Origin: JANYCO01 sp035535995
GTDB taxonomy: Bacteria; Bacteroidota; Bacteroidia; Cytophagales; Cytophagaceae
DNA: 64,000 nucleotides
Assembly: GCA_035535995.1 (NCBI GenBank)
Contig: DATLOZ010000005.1
Span: 310,001 to 374,000, forward strand
Direction: 5' to 3'
Within the stretch, counting starts at the first letter, position 1. Each line of letters opens with the position of its first letter. The translations under genes and the position numbers were made by a program. Positions 19,207 to 28,009 of the stretch are shown piece after piece. The notes below the pieces were generated by a model, which saw nothing but the letters and a program-made list of their open reading frames with translations, was not told the DNA's origin and did not search any database.

Positions 19207-20409
19207 ATGAAAAAATTTACGCGCCTTTATTCTATACTTCTCTTCATCGCTGCGATACTGGCCGGTTGCGATATTAAGAAAAACAAAGAAGTAAAACCCG
19301 AAAAGGAATTTCTAAAGATCTACGACGACCAGTCTTTTTCCAACTCCTATATTCCCGTTGATCTCAAACAAACTTCGGACGGAGGATATATCATTCTTGC
19401 TAAAACGAGAATTTCAGCTTCTGCTTTTTATGGAATTTATCTTTTGAAAGCAGACAAGCAAGGAAACTTCGTAAGCCAGCAACTTTTGCCAGACTATCTT
19501 GTAAGTCCCACCAACAGCCTTATGCAGGTCGGGCAAGATTTTTATTTTTTCGGTATGGATGGCGTAACGCTGGAAAGTACGCTTATAAAAGTAGACGAGA
19601 ATGGCGTGGCTACTGCAGTACAACAATTGTCCGGCATCCTTTATCCGCTCAGCACTTCGCAGGATGAGGCGGGAAATTTTGTATTACAAAGTTATGATCG
19701 CGATAATTTGCAAACCATGGTTTCCACAGTCACTCCTGCCGGAAACATTCAGAACACTGCTTCTTACGACATTGGCATTGGAGGATTCGATGCCGAGCAG
19801 CCGATCATCGATCACCTTACAGGAAATGGAAAAGCCCTGCCATTCCTATCTGGCAGCCTGGGGAACGGTACTTATTATTTCAATGGATTTTATAATTACA
19901 CCTTCTCACTCGTATTCTTCAACTTTGGCAGCACCGCTAGTCCAGGCGTCCTCCAAGGTTACAAAGATGAACGTTGTATCAGTTCTGTGCTTTATCTCAC
20001 CGACATCAATAAATTTGCGCTTTCCGGCTATGCATATGGAAACAATACAATCTACTCCTCTGCTACCGTAGCTTTCAACGCAGGCGCCGTAGCATCCAGT
20101 TCCGACCTTACCGGTTTTTCAATTCCTGAATTCAATGCCGATGCGAGAGTTATTTTAAAGCAAGAAAATCTGGATGGAAAAAACACATTGATCTATGGAA
20201 GCGATACCCGTTCCGGCCAGATCGCTTTGTACTTCTATGAAGCATCTACGGGAAATTTCTTATCGTCCAAACATCTTGGCTATTCCAACACTTTCCAATT
20301 CGGCAACATGATCAAAACTACTGATGGAGGTTTGGCGATTGTTGGTGTTACTTATCTGTCGGGGAGATTTCCGAGGTTGTGCCTTTATAAAATCAGTAGC
20401 GATTCTTGA
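19207..20409 (+). CDS. Lipoprotein with repeated beta-propeller-like strands
   Basis: 400 residues. The start at 19207 (MKKFTRLYS...) gives a lipoprotein signal with lipobox LAGC (Cys21); an in-frame ATG lies at 19201. The mature protein contains KQTSDGGYIILAKT near the start and TTDGGLAIVGVTY near the end, a repeat known from Bacteroidota propeller-like secreted proteins, with intervening strands of similar pattern. It is likely anchored in the outer membrane and may work with the adjacent beta-barrel. No enzymatic motif was seen. Confidence 0.8.
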   Translation: MKKFTRLYSILLFIAAILAGCDIKKNKEVKPEKEFLKIYDDQSFSNSYIPVDLKQTSDGGYIILAKTRISASAFYGIYLLKADKQGNFVSQQLLPDYLVSPTNSLMQVGQDFYFFGMDGVTLESTLIKVDENGVATAVQQLSGILYPLSTSQDEAGNFVLQSYDRDNLQTMVSTVTPAGNIQNTASYDIGIGGFDAEQPIIDHLTGNGKALPFLSGSLGNGTYYFNGFYNYTFSLVFFNFGSTASPGVLQGYKDERCISSVLYLTDINKFALSGYAYGNNTIYSSATVAFNAGAVASSSDLTGFSIPEFNADARVILKQENLDGKNTLIYGSDTRSGQIALYFYEASTGNFLSSKHLGYSNTFQFGNMIKTTDGGLAIVGVTYLSGRFPRLCLYKISSDS

Positions 20410-20523
20410 GTTTTTAGTCCTGGTATAGAGTGGTTGAGCCTTTTCAATCTATTTCCGTTTTAAAATATTATCAATTTTGAAGCTGTTGATGGAGCTTTTC
20501 TCCAAATAACCTTATTTCCTTTG

Positions 20524-20551
20524 CTGGCACAAGTCTCCAGACTTGCGTCAG
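20524..20551. repeat. Short palindrome, 'CAAGTCTCCAGACTTG' type
   Basis: CAAGTCT (20530-20536) pairs with AGACTTG (20539-20545), extended outward by CTGGCA/CGTCAG. It sits in the 220-nt gap after the lipoprotein gene and could be its terminator. Confidence 0.5.
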
Positions 20552-20566
20552 CGAGGTACGATCATT

Positions 20567-20593
20567 CATCATCAAATCTTCAAATCTTCAAAT
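20567..20593. repeat. Single-arm repeat, 'CATCATCAAATCTTCAAAT' family
   Basis: This is the reverse-complement arm of the TTTGATGATTTGA family (compare 10088-10098), located just upstream of queD. Its partner arm is missing. Confidence 0.45.
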
Positions 20594-20631
20594 AAAAATC
20601 CCATATTTGTATTGAAAAAGATTTACAAAGG

Positions 20632-21051
20632 ATGATTTATATTTCCAGGAAAGAACATTTTAATGCTGCGCATAAATTATACAATCCTGCATGGACAGAG
20701 GAGAAGAATGTGGAGGTGTTTGGCCCCTGCGCAAATGCGAACTGGCATGGACATAATTTTGAGTTGATCGTGACTGTCAAAGGTCTTCCTGATCCTGATA
20801 CTGGCTTTGTGATCGATCTAAAAAAACTAAGCAAACTCATTCGCGCTGAAGTGATCGAAAAACTGGATCACAAAAATTTAAACCTGGATGTAGATTTTAT
20901 GAAAGGTAAAATGGCCAGCACCGAAACACTTGCTATGGAGATCTGGAAGATCCTTGATCCGCAAATAAAAGCCATTGCTCAGAATGCGAAGTTGCACTGC
21001 ATCAAGCTTTATGAAACACCCAGAAATTATGTGGAATATTTTGGGGAATAA
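20632..21051 (+). CDS. queD: 6-carboxy-5,6,7,8-tetrahydropterin synthase (QueD/PTPS family)
   Basis: 139 residues, normal for the family. The zinc ligands are seen in HFNAAHKLY (first His) and NWHGHNF (His-x-His). The nearby Cys of FGPCAN is the likely catalytic residue, and the catalytic Asp/His are in KLDHKNLN. The usual glutamate that binds the pterin is present near the C-terminus (LYETPRNY). The enzyme converts dihydroneopterin triphosphate to CPH4 in queuosine/preQ0 synthesis. No other que gene is adjacent. A pterin-synthesis role is a less likely alternative. Confidence 0.88.
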   Translation: MIYISRKEHFNAAHKLYNPAWTEEKNVEVFGPCANANWHGHNFELIVTVKGLPDPDTGFVIDLKKLSKLIRAEVIEKLDHKNLNLDVDFMKGKMASTETLAMEIWKILDPQIKAIAQNAKLHCIKLYETPRNYVEYFGE

Positions 21052-21058
21052 GATACCA

Positions 21059-21131
21059 GATACCGGATACCAGATGCCGGATAATTTTGAATTGATCTTT
21101 ATCTGATATCCGGCATCTGGCATCCGGCATC
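21059..21131. repeat. Intergenic palindrome, 'GATACCGGATACCAGATGCCGGATA' family
   Basis: Arms 21059-21083 and 21107-21131 pair over 25 bp with few mismatches, and each arm is built of internal ~8-bp repeats. It fills the queD-lpxB gap. A relative is at 24511-24600. Confidence 0.75.
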
Positions 21132-21157
21132 CTGATTTTAAAAGTTTTTACGCAATT

Positions 21158-22264
21158 ATGAAATACTACCTCATCAGCGGCGAACGTTCCGGTGACTTGC
21201 ATGCTTCCAATCTTGTAAAAGAGATTCAGAAAAATGATCCACAGGCTGAGTTCCGTGGTACTGGCGGAGATTATCTTCAGGCTACAGGTACTACACTTTT
21301 TCGCCATTACAAGGAGATCGCTTTCATGGGATTATGGGAAGTGGTTACCAACCTTCGTGCTATTTCCAGGGTCTTCAAAGAAGTACAAGCCGATATTCTC
21401 ACCTACAAACCCGATGTATTGATCTTAGTAGATTTTGGCGGTTTCAATATGCGCATGGCGAAATGGGCAAAGGAAAACGGATTAAAAACATTCTATTACA
21501 TTTCTCCAAAGATCTGGGCCTGGAATCAAAAAAGAGCGCTGAAGATAAAAGCTTCTGTAGACCGCATGTTTGTGATCATGCCTTTCGAAAAAGATTTTTA
21601 TAAAAAATACGATTACTACACGGTAGACTACATCGGAAACCCGGTACAGGACGCGGTAGGCGCGCATGTGGTGAATCAAAATTTCCGTAAGGAAAATAAT
21701 ATTCCCGATAAACCCATTCTTGCAATCCTGGCTGGAAGCCGCAAGCAGGAAGTAACGGTGATGCTGAAAACGATGATCAGTTTTACAAAAGACTACCCGG
21801 ATCATCATTTTGTGATCGCAGCAGTTTCCAATCTTCCGAAAGAATATTATGAACCATACCGCGCAGCTAATATTACGATCGTCTACGACCAGGCCTATGA
21901 CGTACTCGCGCATGCGCAGGCCGCAGTGGTGACTTCCGGCACAGCTACGCTGGAAACGGCCTTGTTTGAAGTGCCGCAAGTAGTATGCTATAAAACCAAC
22001 CCCATCACCTACATGATCGGGCGTCCGCTGGTAAAGGTGGAATACTTCTCGCTTCCCAATCTGATTGCCGGCAAGGAGATCATTAAAGAATTGCTTCAGC
22101 ATAATTTTACCACCGAAACAGTTTCCGCCGAACTTAAAAAACTACTGGACCCCGCCTACAGCCTTAAGGTGAAGGAAGACTACCGCGCTATGAAACAGAT
22201 CATGGGAGAGAAAGGAGCCTCAGCCAAGGCAGCTAAGCTAATGGTAGGATATCTGAAAAACTAG
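21158..22264 (+). CDS. lpxB: Lipid-A-disaccharide synthase
   Basis: 368 residues, the usual length. Family signatures include YLISGERSGDLHASNLV at the N-terminus, KEIAFMGLWEVV, LVDFGGFNMRMAKWAK and FYYISPKIWAWNQKR. The GT-B donor-binding half carries ILAGSRKQEV and TSGTATLETAL. The enzyme joins UDP-2,3-diacylglucosamine and lipid X at the inner membrane to give the lipid A disaccharide. No other lpx gene is adjacent. A rearranged palindrome follows. Confidence 0.96.
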   Translation: MKYYLISGERSGDLHASNLVKEIQKNDPQAEFRGTGGDYLQATGTTLFRHYKEIAFMGLWEVVTNLRAISRVFKEVQADILTYKPDVLILVDFGGFNMRMAKWAKENGLKTFYYISPKIWAWNQKRALKIKASVDRMFVIMPFEKDFYKKYDYYTVDYIGNPVQDAVGAHVVNQNFRKENNIPDKPILAILAGSRKQEVTVMLKTMISFTKDYPDHHFVIAAVSNLPKEYYEPYRAANITIVYDQAYDVLAHAQAAVVTSGTATLETALFEVPQVVCYKTNPITYMIGRPLVKVEYFSLPNLIAGKEIIKELLQHNFTTETVSAELKKLLDPAYSLKVKEDYRAMKQIMGEKGASAKAAKLMVGYLKN

Positions 22265-22276
22265 AAAGTATCTGAC

Positions 22277-22335
22277 AGCAAGAGCAACAGCAAGAGTATT
22301 GAGAACAATTGAGAACAGCCTCAGTACTCTTGCTG
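22277..22335. repeat. Rearranged palindrome, 'GCAAGAGCAACAGCAAGAG' family
   Basis: The left arm carries the same GCAAGAGCAACAGCAAGAGT as 14541-14560. Only the inner part is matched by the right arm (CAGCAAGAGTA 22288-22298 with TACTCTTGCTG 22325-22335), because the right arm has lost one internal repeat unit. It lies after lpxB. Confidence 0.65.
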
Positions 22336-22408
22336 ACCTGCTCTAGTTAACTTCCAGACCAGTGGAAAACAAACCCAGTCTTTCTCGCTGATATTTAGCC
22401 CGTTTTTC

Positions 22409-22416
22409 TATCTTTG
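22409..22416 (+). promoter_or_regulatory. Possible -7 box of gldA
   Basis: TATCTTTG fits TAnnTTTG exactly and ends 23 nt before the GTG start, a typical distance. The -33 element is not clear. Confidence 0.45.
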
Positions 22417-22439
22417 TGAGGTTTTAAACGATCCCTATA

Positions 22440-23357
22440 GTGTCGGTAGTAGTAGAAAATCTGGTAAAAATTTATGGGAAACAGCATGCCGTTGACGGTA
22501 TCTCGTTTTCTGCACAGAAAGGTGAGATCATGGGTTTCCTGGGGCCAAACGGAGCAGGAAAATCCACCACTATGAAAATCGCTACCTGCTATATTCCTCC
22601 TTCCTCGGGCTTTATAAAAGTATGCGGCTACGACGTAACCGAATCTCCTCTTGAAGTAAAAAAGAAAGTAGGCTACCTACCCGAACATAACCCGCTGTAC
22701 CTCGACATGTATGTGGAAGAATACCTCTCTTTCTCCGGCTCTGTTTATGGCCTCAAAGGTTCTAAGCTGGATACAAGAGTACAAGAGATGGTGGCAATGG
22801 TAGGGCTCACTGCCGAAAAGAAAAAAAAGATCGGCGCTTTGTCGAAAGGCTATCGCCAGCGTGTAGGCCTGGCCCAAGCCATGATCCACGATCCGGAAGT
22901 GTTGATCCTCGACGAACCTACTACCGGGCTGGACCCTAATCAGATCCTGGAGATCCGGTCAGTGATAAAAGAATTGGGAAAAGAGAAAACAGTGATCTTC
23001 TCCACCCATATCATGCAGGAAGTACAAGCCCTTTGCGACCGTGTGGTGATCATCAGCAAAGGCAAGCTGGTAGCCGATAACAAGGTTTCCGAATTAAAAA
23101 ATATCCAGCAAAACCAGCAGGTACTTACCCTCGAATTTTCTTCCGAAATAGATCCTGAACTTATCAGACAATTAGAAACCGTGCGCAGCGTTACTTACCT
23201 GGGCAAAGGAGTTTACGAAGTTGTATGTAGCCTGGAAAAAGATATCCGCGCCGAGCTCTTCCGCCTGGCTTCCGAGAAAGGCTGGACGCTCATCGGTATG
23301 AAACAGGAAGAACGTACGCTGGAAAACGTTTTCACCGATCTTACGGGGAAAAAGTAA
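22440..23357 (+). CDS. gldA: GldA-type gliding-motility ABC transporter ATP-binding protein
   Basis: 305 residues starting at a GTG (22440). Walker A is GPNGAGKST, the signature is LSKGYRQRVGLAQAMIHD, Walker B is VLILDEPTTGLDP, and the switch His is in STHIMQEV. The sequence YLPEHNPLYLDMYVEEYL after Walker A is typical of GldA, the ATPase of the GldAFG exporter needed for gliding and T9SS function in Flavobacterium. The C-terminal ~80 residues form the usual extra domain of DrrA-like ATPases. gldF and gldG are not adjacent, which is common outside flavobacteria. Confidence 0.85.
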   Translation: MSVVVENLVKIYGKQHAVDGISFSAQKGEIMGFLGPNGAGKSTTMKIATCYIPPSSGFIKVCGYDVTESPLEVKKKVGYLPEHNPLYLDMYVEEYLSFSGSVYGLKGSKLDTRVQEMVAMVGLTAEKKKKIGALSKGYRQRVGLAQAMIHDPEVLILDEPTTGLDPNQILEIRSVIKELGKEKTVIFSTHIMQEVQALCDRVVIISKGKLVADNKVSELKNIQQNQQVLTLEFSSEIDPELIRQLETVRSVTYLGKGVYEVVCSLEKDIRAELFRLASEKGWTLIGMKQEERTLENVFTDLTGKK

Positions 23358-23362
23358 AAATG

Positions 23363-23401
23363 AAATTATGAGTTATGAATGTTGAATGATGAATTTATGA
23401 A
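23363..23401. repeat. Single-arm repeat, 'TTATGAATGTTGAA' family, running into an ORF
   Basis: AATTATGAGTTATGAATG followed by TTGAATGATGAATTTATGAA matches one arm of the 18214 palindrome. It supplies both candidate ATG starts of the LysM gene. Confidence 0.6.
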
Positions 23402-24491
23402 TCAAATTACAGCAACCGCCAATAATCAGAGAGAAGATATTTTGTCTCATTTAAAATTTAAAATTCAAAATTTAAAACTAATAAGCATAGCTTTCCTGTC
23501 GATCCTTGTAACCCCCGCAATTGCAGGGATACAGGATAGTATCGGGCTGGAGAAGAAAGACGGTAAAGTATATGTACTTCACCAGGTAGATGCAAAGGAA
23601 ACGCTTTATTCAATCGCCAAAAGATATTCTGCAAAAATAGAAGAGGTAAAAAGCGCCAACCCGGAAATGGGCGATGCGATCAAGATCGGGCAAACCCTTC
23701 GCGTGCCCTACAAAGGAGTGGTTCAGGCGCTGCCAGGTACGAGTCCTTCTTCAGATGCTAAAAATTTCAAAACACATACAGTAGAGAAAAAAGAAACATT
23801 GTATTCCATTTCCAAAAAATACAATGTACCGGTAGAAGAGATCACCAAGGCCAATCCTGGCATTGAGAGCGGACTGAAAGAAGGACAAGTGCTGAAAATC
23901 CCTGTAGCAGGAAACGAAGTGAGGTCCACCACTGCTACCACAAAGCCAGGAAAGATCCATAAAGTAGAGCCTAAAGAAACGCTGTTTGGTATTTCTAAAA
24001 AATACAATGTATCTGTAGACGATCTCAAGAAAGCAAATCCTCAACTGATCGACGGATTGAAAGAAGGAATGGAAATTACGATCCCGGAAAAAACATCGTC
24101 TAGAAACTCTTCTTCCAATACTCCTGTAACCACCGCAAATACAACGGTTGCGAAGGAAAAGGAAAAAGAAGAAGAAAAAAATGAGCCGGTAGTACAGGTG
24201 CAGAATCAGCCGAAAGGAGAATTTAAAAAGATCACCGAAAGCGGAATGGCCGAGTTGCTCGAGAACAAGAGCGATGCACCTAAATTCCAGGCCTTGCACA
24301 AAACAGCTCCTGTAGGTACGATCATTCAAGTAGTAAACGATGCGAACGGACAGAAAATATTTGTAAGGGTAATTGGCAAACTTACAGATGTAACAGATGG
24401 TAAAACGATTGTAAAAATTTCACAAAAAGCGATGGACCGCCTGGAGGTGAAGGATAAGAAGGTGGCGGTGACGCTCACTTATATTCCGTAA
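23379..24491 (+). CDS. Secreted protein with three LysM domains and a C-terminal beta domain
   Basis: Up to 370 residues. A signal-like segment (LISIAFLSILVTPAIA) lies about 35-50 residues in, then come three LysM motifs: VDAKETLYSIAKRYSAKIEE, VEKKETLYSISKKYNVPVEE and VEPKETLFGISKKYNVSVDD. A Glu/Lys-rich linker (about 255-285) leads to a C-terminal domain (VGTIIQVVNDANGQKIFVRVIG) resembling RlpA-type beta barrels. It should bind peptidoglycan in the periplasm. The start is doubtful: the ATGs at 23379 and 23397 lie in repeat DNA, and codons around 23450-23480 read through an A/T-rich repeat, leaving an unusually long region before the hydrophobic segment. A TTG near 23442 would give a normal signal peptide. 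Confidence 0.82.
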   Translation: MLNDEFMNQITATANNQREDILSHLKFKIQNLKLISIAFLSILVTPAIAGIQDSIGLEKKDGKVYVLHQVDAKETLYSIAKRYSAKIEEVKSANPEMGDAIKIGQTLRVPYKGVVQALPGTSPSSDAKNFKTHTVEKKETLYSISKKYNVPVEEITKANPGIESGLKEGQVLKIPVAGNEVRSTTATTKPGKIHKVEPKETLFGISKKYNVSVDDLKKANPQLIDGLKEGMEITIPEKTSSRNSSSNTPVTTANTTVAKEKEKEEEKNEPVVQVQNQPKGEFKKITESGMAELLENKSDAPKFQALHKTAPVGTIIQVVNDANGQKIFVRVIGKLTDVTDGKTIVKISQKAMDRLEVKDKKVAVTLTYIP

Positions 24492-24510
24492 GTTATTGTC
24501 CGGGATTCCA

Positions 24511-24600
24511 GATGCTGGATACCAGATACCGGATAAAGACAGAAAAATGACTAGTGTGGGATGTAATTTATCTGGCATCAGGTATCTGAAATCCAGCATC
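24511..24600. repeat. Intergenic palindrome, 'GATGCTGGATACCAGATACCGGATAAA' family
   Basis: Left arm 24511-24537 pairs with 24567-24600 with a few mismatches and a small bulge. It is built of the same ~8-bp GATACCAG/GATGCCGG units as 21059-21131 and lies after the LysM gene. Confidence 0.7.
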
Positions 24601-24629
24601 ATAATTTTAATAAAATTTAAATTCATTCA

Positions 24630-25499
24630 ATGAAAATGATACGAATAACCGTTTCGGCGATAGTGGTTTTTTCTCTTTGTTTTTTTATTAGCTGTAAAAA
24701 AACAGTTAATAATTTCGGCTCCCAGGTGCAGAATATAACAAAAGAAAATGCCTTGATTGAAGCGGCTTTTGACGATGTGTTGAAAGTATCAGAAAATATT
24801 CTGATGAAAAATGCAGATGCCAAGATTGGCACCACCGCAGCGCCGCTAGGTTGCATCACCGATATTGATTCTGTGGTGACAGGTCCGGGGAGTAAAACTT
24901 ATACGATTCATTTTCCTCCATGCACCAGCTACGATGGAAAAGCAAGACTGGGTTATATGTATCTTTATCTGACCGGAACGAATTACAATTCAACAGGAGC
25001 TACGCTAACCGTGAAGTTTAATGATTTTTATATAAATGGAAATCAGCTGAGCGGAAAAATGATAGTGACCAATCTTGGTGCTGGAGTTTTTGAAGTAGTA
25101 GTTTCCGACGAAGACGGTTCAGGCTTTGCTAAAATGGGAATCACTGAGTTCAATAAAGAAACCAGGTGGAAATCGACCCATAAAAGAATTATTTATTCAG
25201 GAAACGGCGATAATATTATTTTGAATAATCAATATTATATCTGCAATTACGACAGCTCTATTCCAACCTATGAAGGCTTTAGTACGGATGGGATCCATTA
25301 CCAGGGAGATATTGTTTCCGATCATCTTACGCTTGATTATGGCTGCACGGCAAGTGGTAACCTGCGTTATCCAATGGATGGCATCATTCATTTTAAAACA
25401 CCTTATGGCAACCGTACAGTAGATTATGGCGCCGGCCTTTGCGATTACCTTGCAACAATGGGCTACAACGGAGCTACGCAGGATTTGTACTTGTATTAA
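24630..25499 (+). CDS. Uncharacterised lipoprotein
   Basis: 289 residues with a lipoprotein signal (hydrophobic 8-20, lipobox FISC, Cys22). The mature part is beta-rich with GPGSKTYTIHFPPC, FNDFYINGNQLSGKM and a later LTLDYGCTASGNLRYPMDG that resembles the first half, suggesting two related beta domains. Four Cys in the mature part could form disulfides. I do not recognise a family with a known function. It stands alone between two palindromes. Confidence 0.75.
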   Translation: MKMIRITVSAIVVFSLCFFISCKKTVNNFGSQVQNITKENALIEAAFDDVLKVSENILMKNADAKIGTTAAPLGCITDIDSVVTGPGSKTYTIHFPPCTSYDGKARLGYMYLYLTGTNYNSTGATLTVKFNDFYINGNQLSGKMIVTNLGAGVFEVVVSDEDGSGFAKMGITEFNKETRWKSTHKRIIYSGNGDNIILNNQYYICNYDSSIPTYEGFSTDGIHYQGDIVSDHLTLDYGCTASGNLRYPMDGIIHFKTPYGNRTVDYGAGLCDYLATMGYNGATQDLYLY

Positions 25500-25578
25500 G
25501 TTATGAATGTTGAGTTATGAAGTATGAATTAAGATCTTAATCGATAACTCATAATTCAACATTCATAATTCATAACTT
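25500..25578. repeat. Intergenic palindrome, 'TTATGAATGTTGAGTTATGA' family
   Basis: The left arm runs 25500-25535 and the right arm 25536-25578, with the core TTATGAATGTTGAGTTATGA pairing imperfectly with 25550-25569. The centre is AAGATCTT. It directly follows the lipoprotein stop codon. Confidence 0.7.
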
Positions 25579-25668
25579 ATCGCCACTAGCCACACAACGA
25601 CGTTATTTGTACTTATAGGGTTTCAAAACAACGACGTAAGTTATTCACAATCATTAAATTTTTATCTG

Positions 25669-25697
25669 AAAGCTCCTTGTAAATGGGGCTTTTTTTA
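25669..25697 (+). terminator. Orphan intrinsic terminator upstream of purL
   Basis: AAGCTCC (25670-25676) pairs with GGGGCTT (25685-25691), with one G-T pair, and a T-run of about 7 follows. It lies 90 nt past the previous gene's palindrome and 50 nt before purL, so it may end a short RNA or act as a leader attenuator. Confidence 0.55.
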
Positions 25698-25720
25698 TTC
25701 TTTTTTCATGATAATTCTTT

Positions 25721-25728
25721 TATTTTTG
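25721..25728 (+). promoter_or_regulatory. Possible -7 box of purL
   Basis: TATTTTTG fits TAnnTTTG and ends 20 nt before the GTG start of purL. Confidence 0.45.
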
Positions 25729-25748
25729 TTTCTTAAAATCTGATTATT

Positions 25749-27992
25749 GTGGGAAACGAATTAACAACTGTAGACACCGCCAAAAAGCTTGGCCTTTTAG
25801 AAGAAGAATTTGAAAAGATCAAACAGATCTTAGGTCGTGTTCCAAATTTTACAGAGCTCTCTATTTTCTCTGTGATGTGGTCAGAACATTGTTCCTATAA
25901 AAACTCGATCGTGTGGTTGAAAAAACTTCCGAAAGATTCTCCAAGAATGCTTGCCAAAGCTGGAGAGGAGAACGCAGGCCTGGTCGACATCGGCGATGGA
26001 CTTGCCTGTTGTTTTAAGATCGAATCGCACAACCACCCTTCGGCGCTGGAGCCATACCAAGGCGCAGCCACAGGCGTAGGCGGGATCAACCGCGATATTT
26101 TTACAATGGGTGCAAGACCTATTGCACAATTGAACTCTCTTCGTTTCGGAAATCTTTCTCTTGAAAAAACAAAATGGCTCGTACGCGGCGTTGTAAAAGG
26201 CATCGGTGATTACGGCAATGCTTTCGGTGTACCTACCGTAGGTGGAGAAATGTATTTCGACGATTGCTATAATGTGAATCCTCTGGTAAATGCATTTTCT
26301 GCAGGAATCCTTCGCACGGATCAACCTCCTGCAAGAGCTACTTCCTATGGCGTTGGAAATCCTGTATTCATCGTAGGTTCAGCTACCGGTAAGGATGGTA
26401 TTCACGGAGCTGCCTTTGCGTCTAAAGATATTACAGAAGATTCTGTCAACGATCTTCCTGCGGTACAAGTAGGAGATCCGTTCATGGAAAAATTATTACT
26501 GGAGGCTTCCCTGGAGATCATCGCTACCGGCGATGTGATCGGGATCCAGGACATGGGCGCTGCGGGAATCATTTGCTCTACTTCGGAAATGAGCGCCAAA
26601 GGCAAGCACGGAATGGACATCTGGCTGGAAAAAGTGCCGATGAGACAAGCCAACATGGTACCTTTCGAGATCCTTCTTTCCGAATCACAGGAAAGAATGT
26701 TAGTGGTGATCAAAAAAGGGCAAGAAGATAAGATCAAAGCAATCTTCGATAAGTGGGATTTGAATTGCGAACAGATCGGCGTAGTAACCGATACTGAGCG
26801 TCTGAAATTTTATGTATCAGGAGAATTGGTAGCAGATGTGCCTGCCGAAGACCTTGTATTGGGTGGCGGCGCACCGGTGTATCACCGCGAATACAAAGAG
26901 CCGGCTTATTTCAAAGAATTCCAAAACTTCGATATCAACAGCATTCCGCTTCCAAAAGATTATAAAGCGATTGCTGAATTCTTATTGCAACATCCAAACA
27001 TCGCTTCCAAAAAATGGGTGTACGAACAGTATGACTCCATGGTAGGAACTGCCAATGCCAGCACCAATGCAGCATCTGACGCAGCGGTGGTAAATATCAA
27101 AGGCACTGACAAAGCAATCGTGATCACGGTAGATTGTAATTCAAGATTCGTAAACTCTAATCCTGAAGAAGGTTGTGCAATGGCTGTGGCTGAAGCGGCC
27201 AGGAATATTGTATGTTCCGGCGGTGAACCCGTAGCGGTTACCAACAACCTGAATTTTGGAAATCCATACAACCCTGAAGTATACTGGCAATTCGTTCACT
27301 CTATCCAGGGGATGAGCAAAGGTTGTTTGAAATTCAATACCCCTGTAACAGGTGGAAACGTGAGCTTCTACAACCAGTCTGCCGACGGTGGCCCGGTATT
27401 CCCAACGCCTACGATCGGTATGCTCGGCATAATGAATGATATGAGCAATCGCATGACGCTGAACTTTAAGAAAACCGGCGATATTATTTACCTGATCGGT
27501 TATTCTAAAGACGATATTTCTTGTTCGGAATATCTGTATTCTTACTTAGGTGTAAAAAAATCTCCGGCTCCTTATTTCGATCTGAACGAAGAGTACAACG
27601 TACAAGAGCTGGTAAAAGGATTGATCAAAGATAAATTATTGGCTTCCGCACACGATCTTTCTGAAGGCGGATTGTTTGTTGCCCTTGCAGAATCAGCAAT
27701 GGCAGGCGGTCTGGGCTTTAAGGTAACTTCTGATTTCCGCTATAGAAAAGATGCATGGCTATTCGGTGAAAAACCAAGCCGTGTACTTGTTTCCGTATCT
27801 CCTGATAAAGAAAAAGATTTCCTCAGCTACGTAAGAAGCTCGCGCAATATGATCAGCCGCGAAGCAAACTTTGGAGTGGAAATTCTTGGAACAGTAACCG
27901 CTTCTGATCTTGTAGTAGACAACGAGGTACTGATCTCTGTAGCGAAAGCAAAAGATCTATACGACAACGCTCTGGCGCTACAAATGCAATAG
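25749..27992 (+). CDS. purL: Phosphoribosylformylglycinamidine synthase subunit PurL
   Basis: 747 residues starting at GTG 25749. This is the short, Bacillus-type PurL that works with separate PurS and PurQ. Family landmarks are SVMWSEHCSYKNS near residue 45, the ATP/FGAR loop ESHNHPSALEPYQGAATGVG, GARPIAQLNSLRFG, QDMGAAGIICSTSE, the second-half NPEEGCAMAVAEAARN and ASAHDLSEGGLFVALAE. It converts FGAR to FGAM using ammonia from PurQ. purS and purQ are not adjacent. It appears to be a single-gene unit followed by a palindrome. Confidence 0.96.
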   Translation: MGNELTTVDTAKKLGLLEEEFEKIKQILGRVPNFTELSIFSVMWSEHCSYKNSIVWLKKLPKDSPRMLAKAGEENAGLVDIGDGLACCFKIESHNHPSALEPYQGAATGVGGINRDIFTMGARPIAQLNSLRFGNLSLEKTKWLVRGVVKGIGDYGNAFGVPTVGGEMYFDDCYNVNPLVNAFSAGILRTDQPPARATSYGVGNPVFIVGSATGKDGIHGAAFASKDITEDSVNDLPAVQVGDPFMEKLLLEASLEIIATGDVIGIQDMGAAGIICSTSEMSAKGKHGMDIWLEKVPMRQANMVPFEILLSESQERMLVVIKKGQEDKIKAIFDKWDLNCEQIGVVTDTERLKFYVSGELVADVPAEDLVLGGGAPVYHREYKEPAYFKEFQNFDINSIPLPKDYKAIAEFLLQHPNIASKKWVYEQYDSMVGTANASTNAASDAAVVNIKGTDKAIVITVDCNSRFVNSNPEEGCAMAVAEAARNIVCSGGEPVAVTNNLNFGNPYNPEVYWQFVHSIQGMSKGCLKFNTPVTGGNVSFYNQSADGGPVFPTPTIGMLGIMNDMSNRMTLNFKKTGDIIYLIGYSKDDISCSEYLYSYLGVKKSPAPYFDLNEEYNVQELVKGLIKDKLLASAHDLSEGGLFVALAESAMAGGLGFKVTSDFRYRKDAWLFGEKPSRVLVSVSPDKEKDFLSYVRSSRNMISREANFGVEILGTVTASDLVVDNEVLISVAKAKDLYDNALALQMQ

Positions 27993-28009
27993 TTGCAAAT
28001 TCCAATAAT

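Noticed and set aside
21482..22102. 206-codon open frame antisense to lpxB
   Set aside because: Fully inside lpxB, with no start context and no recognisable motif; a shadow of a conserved gene.
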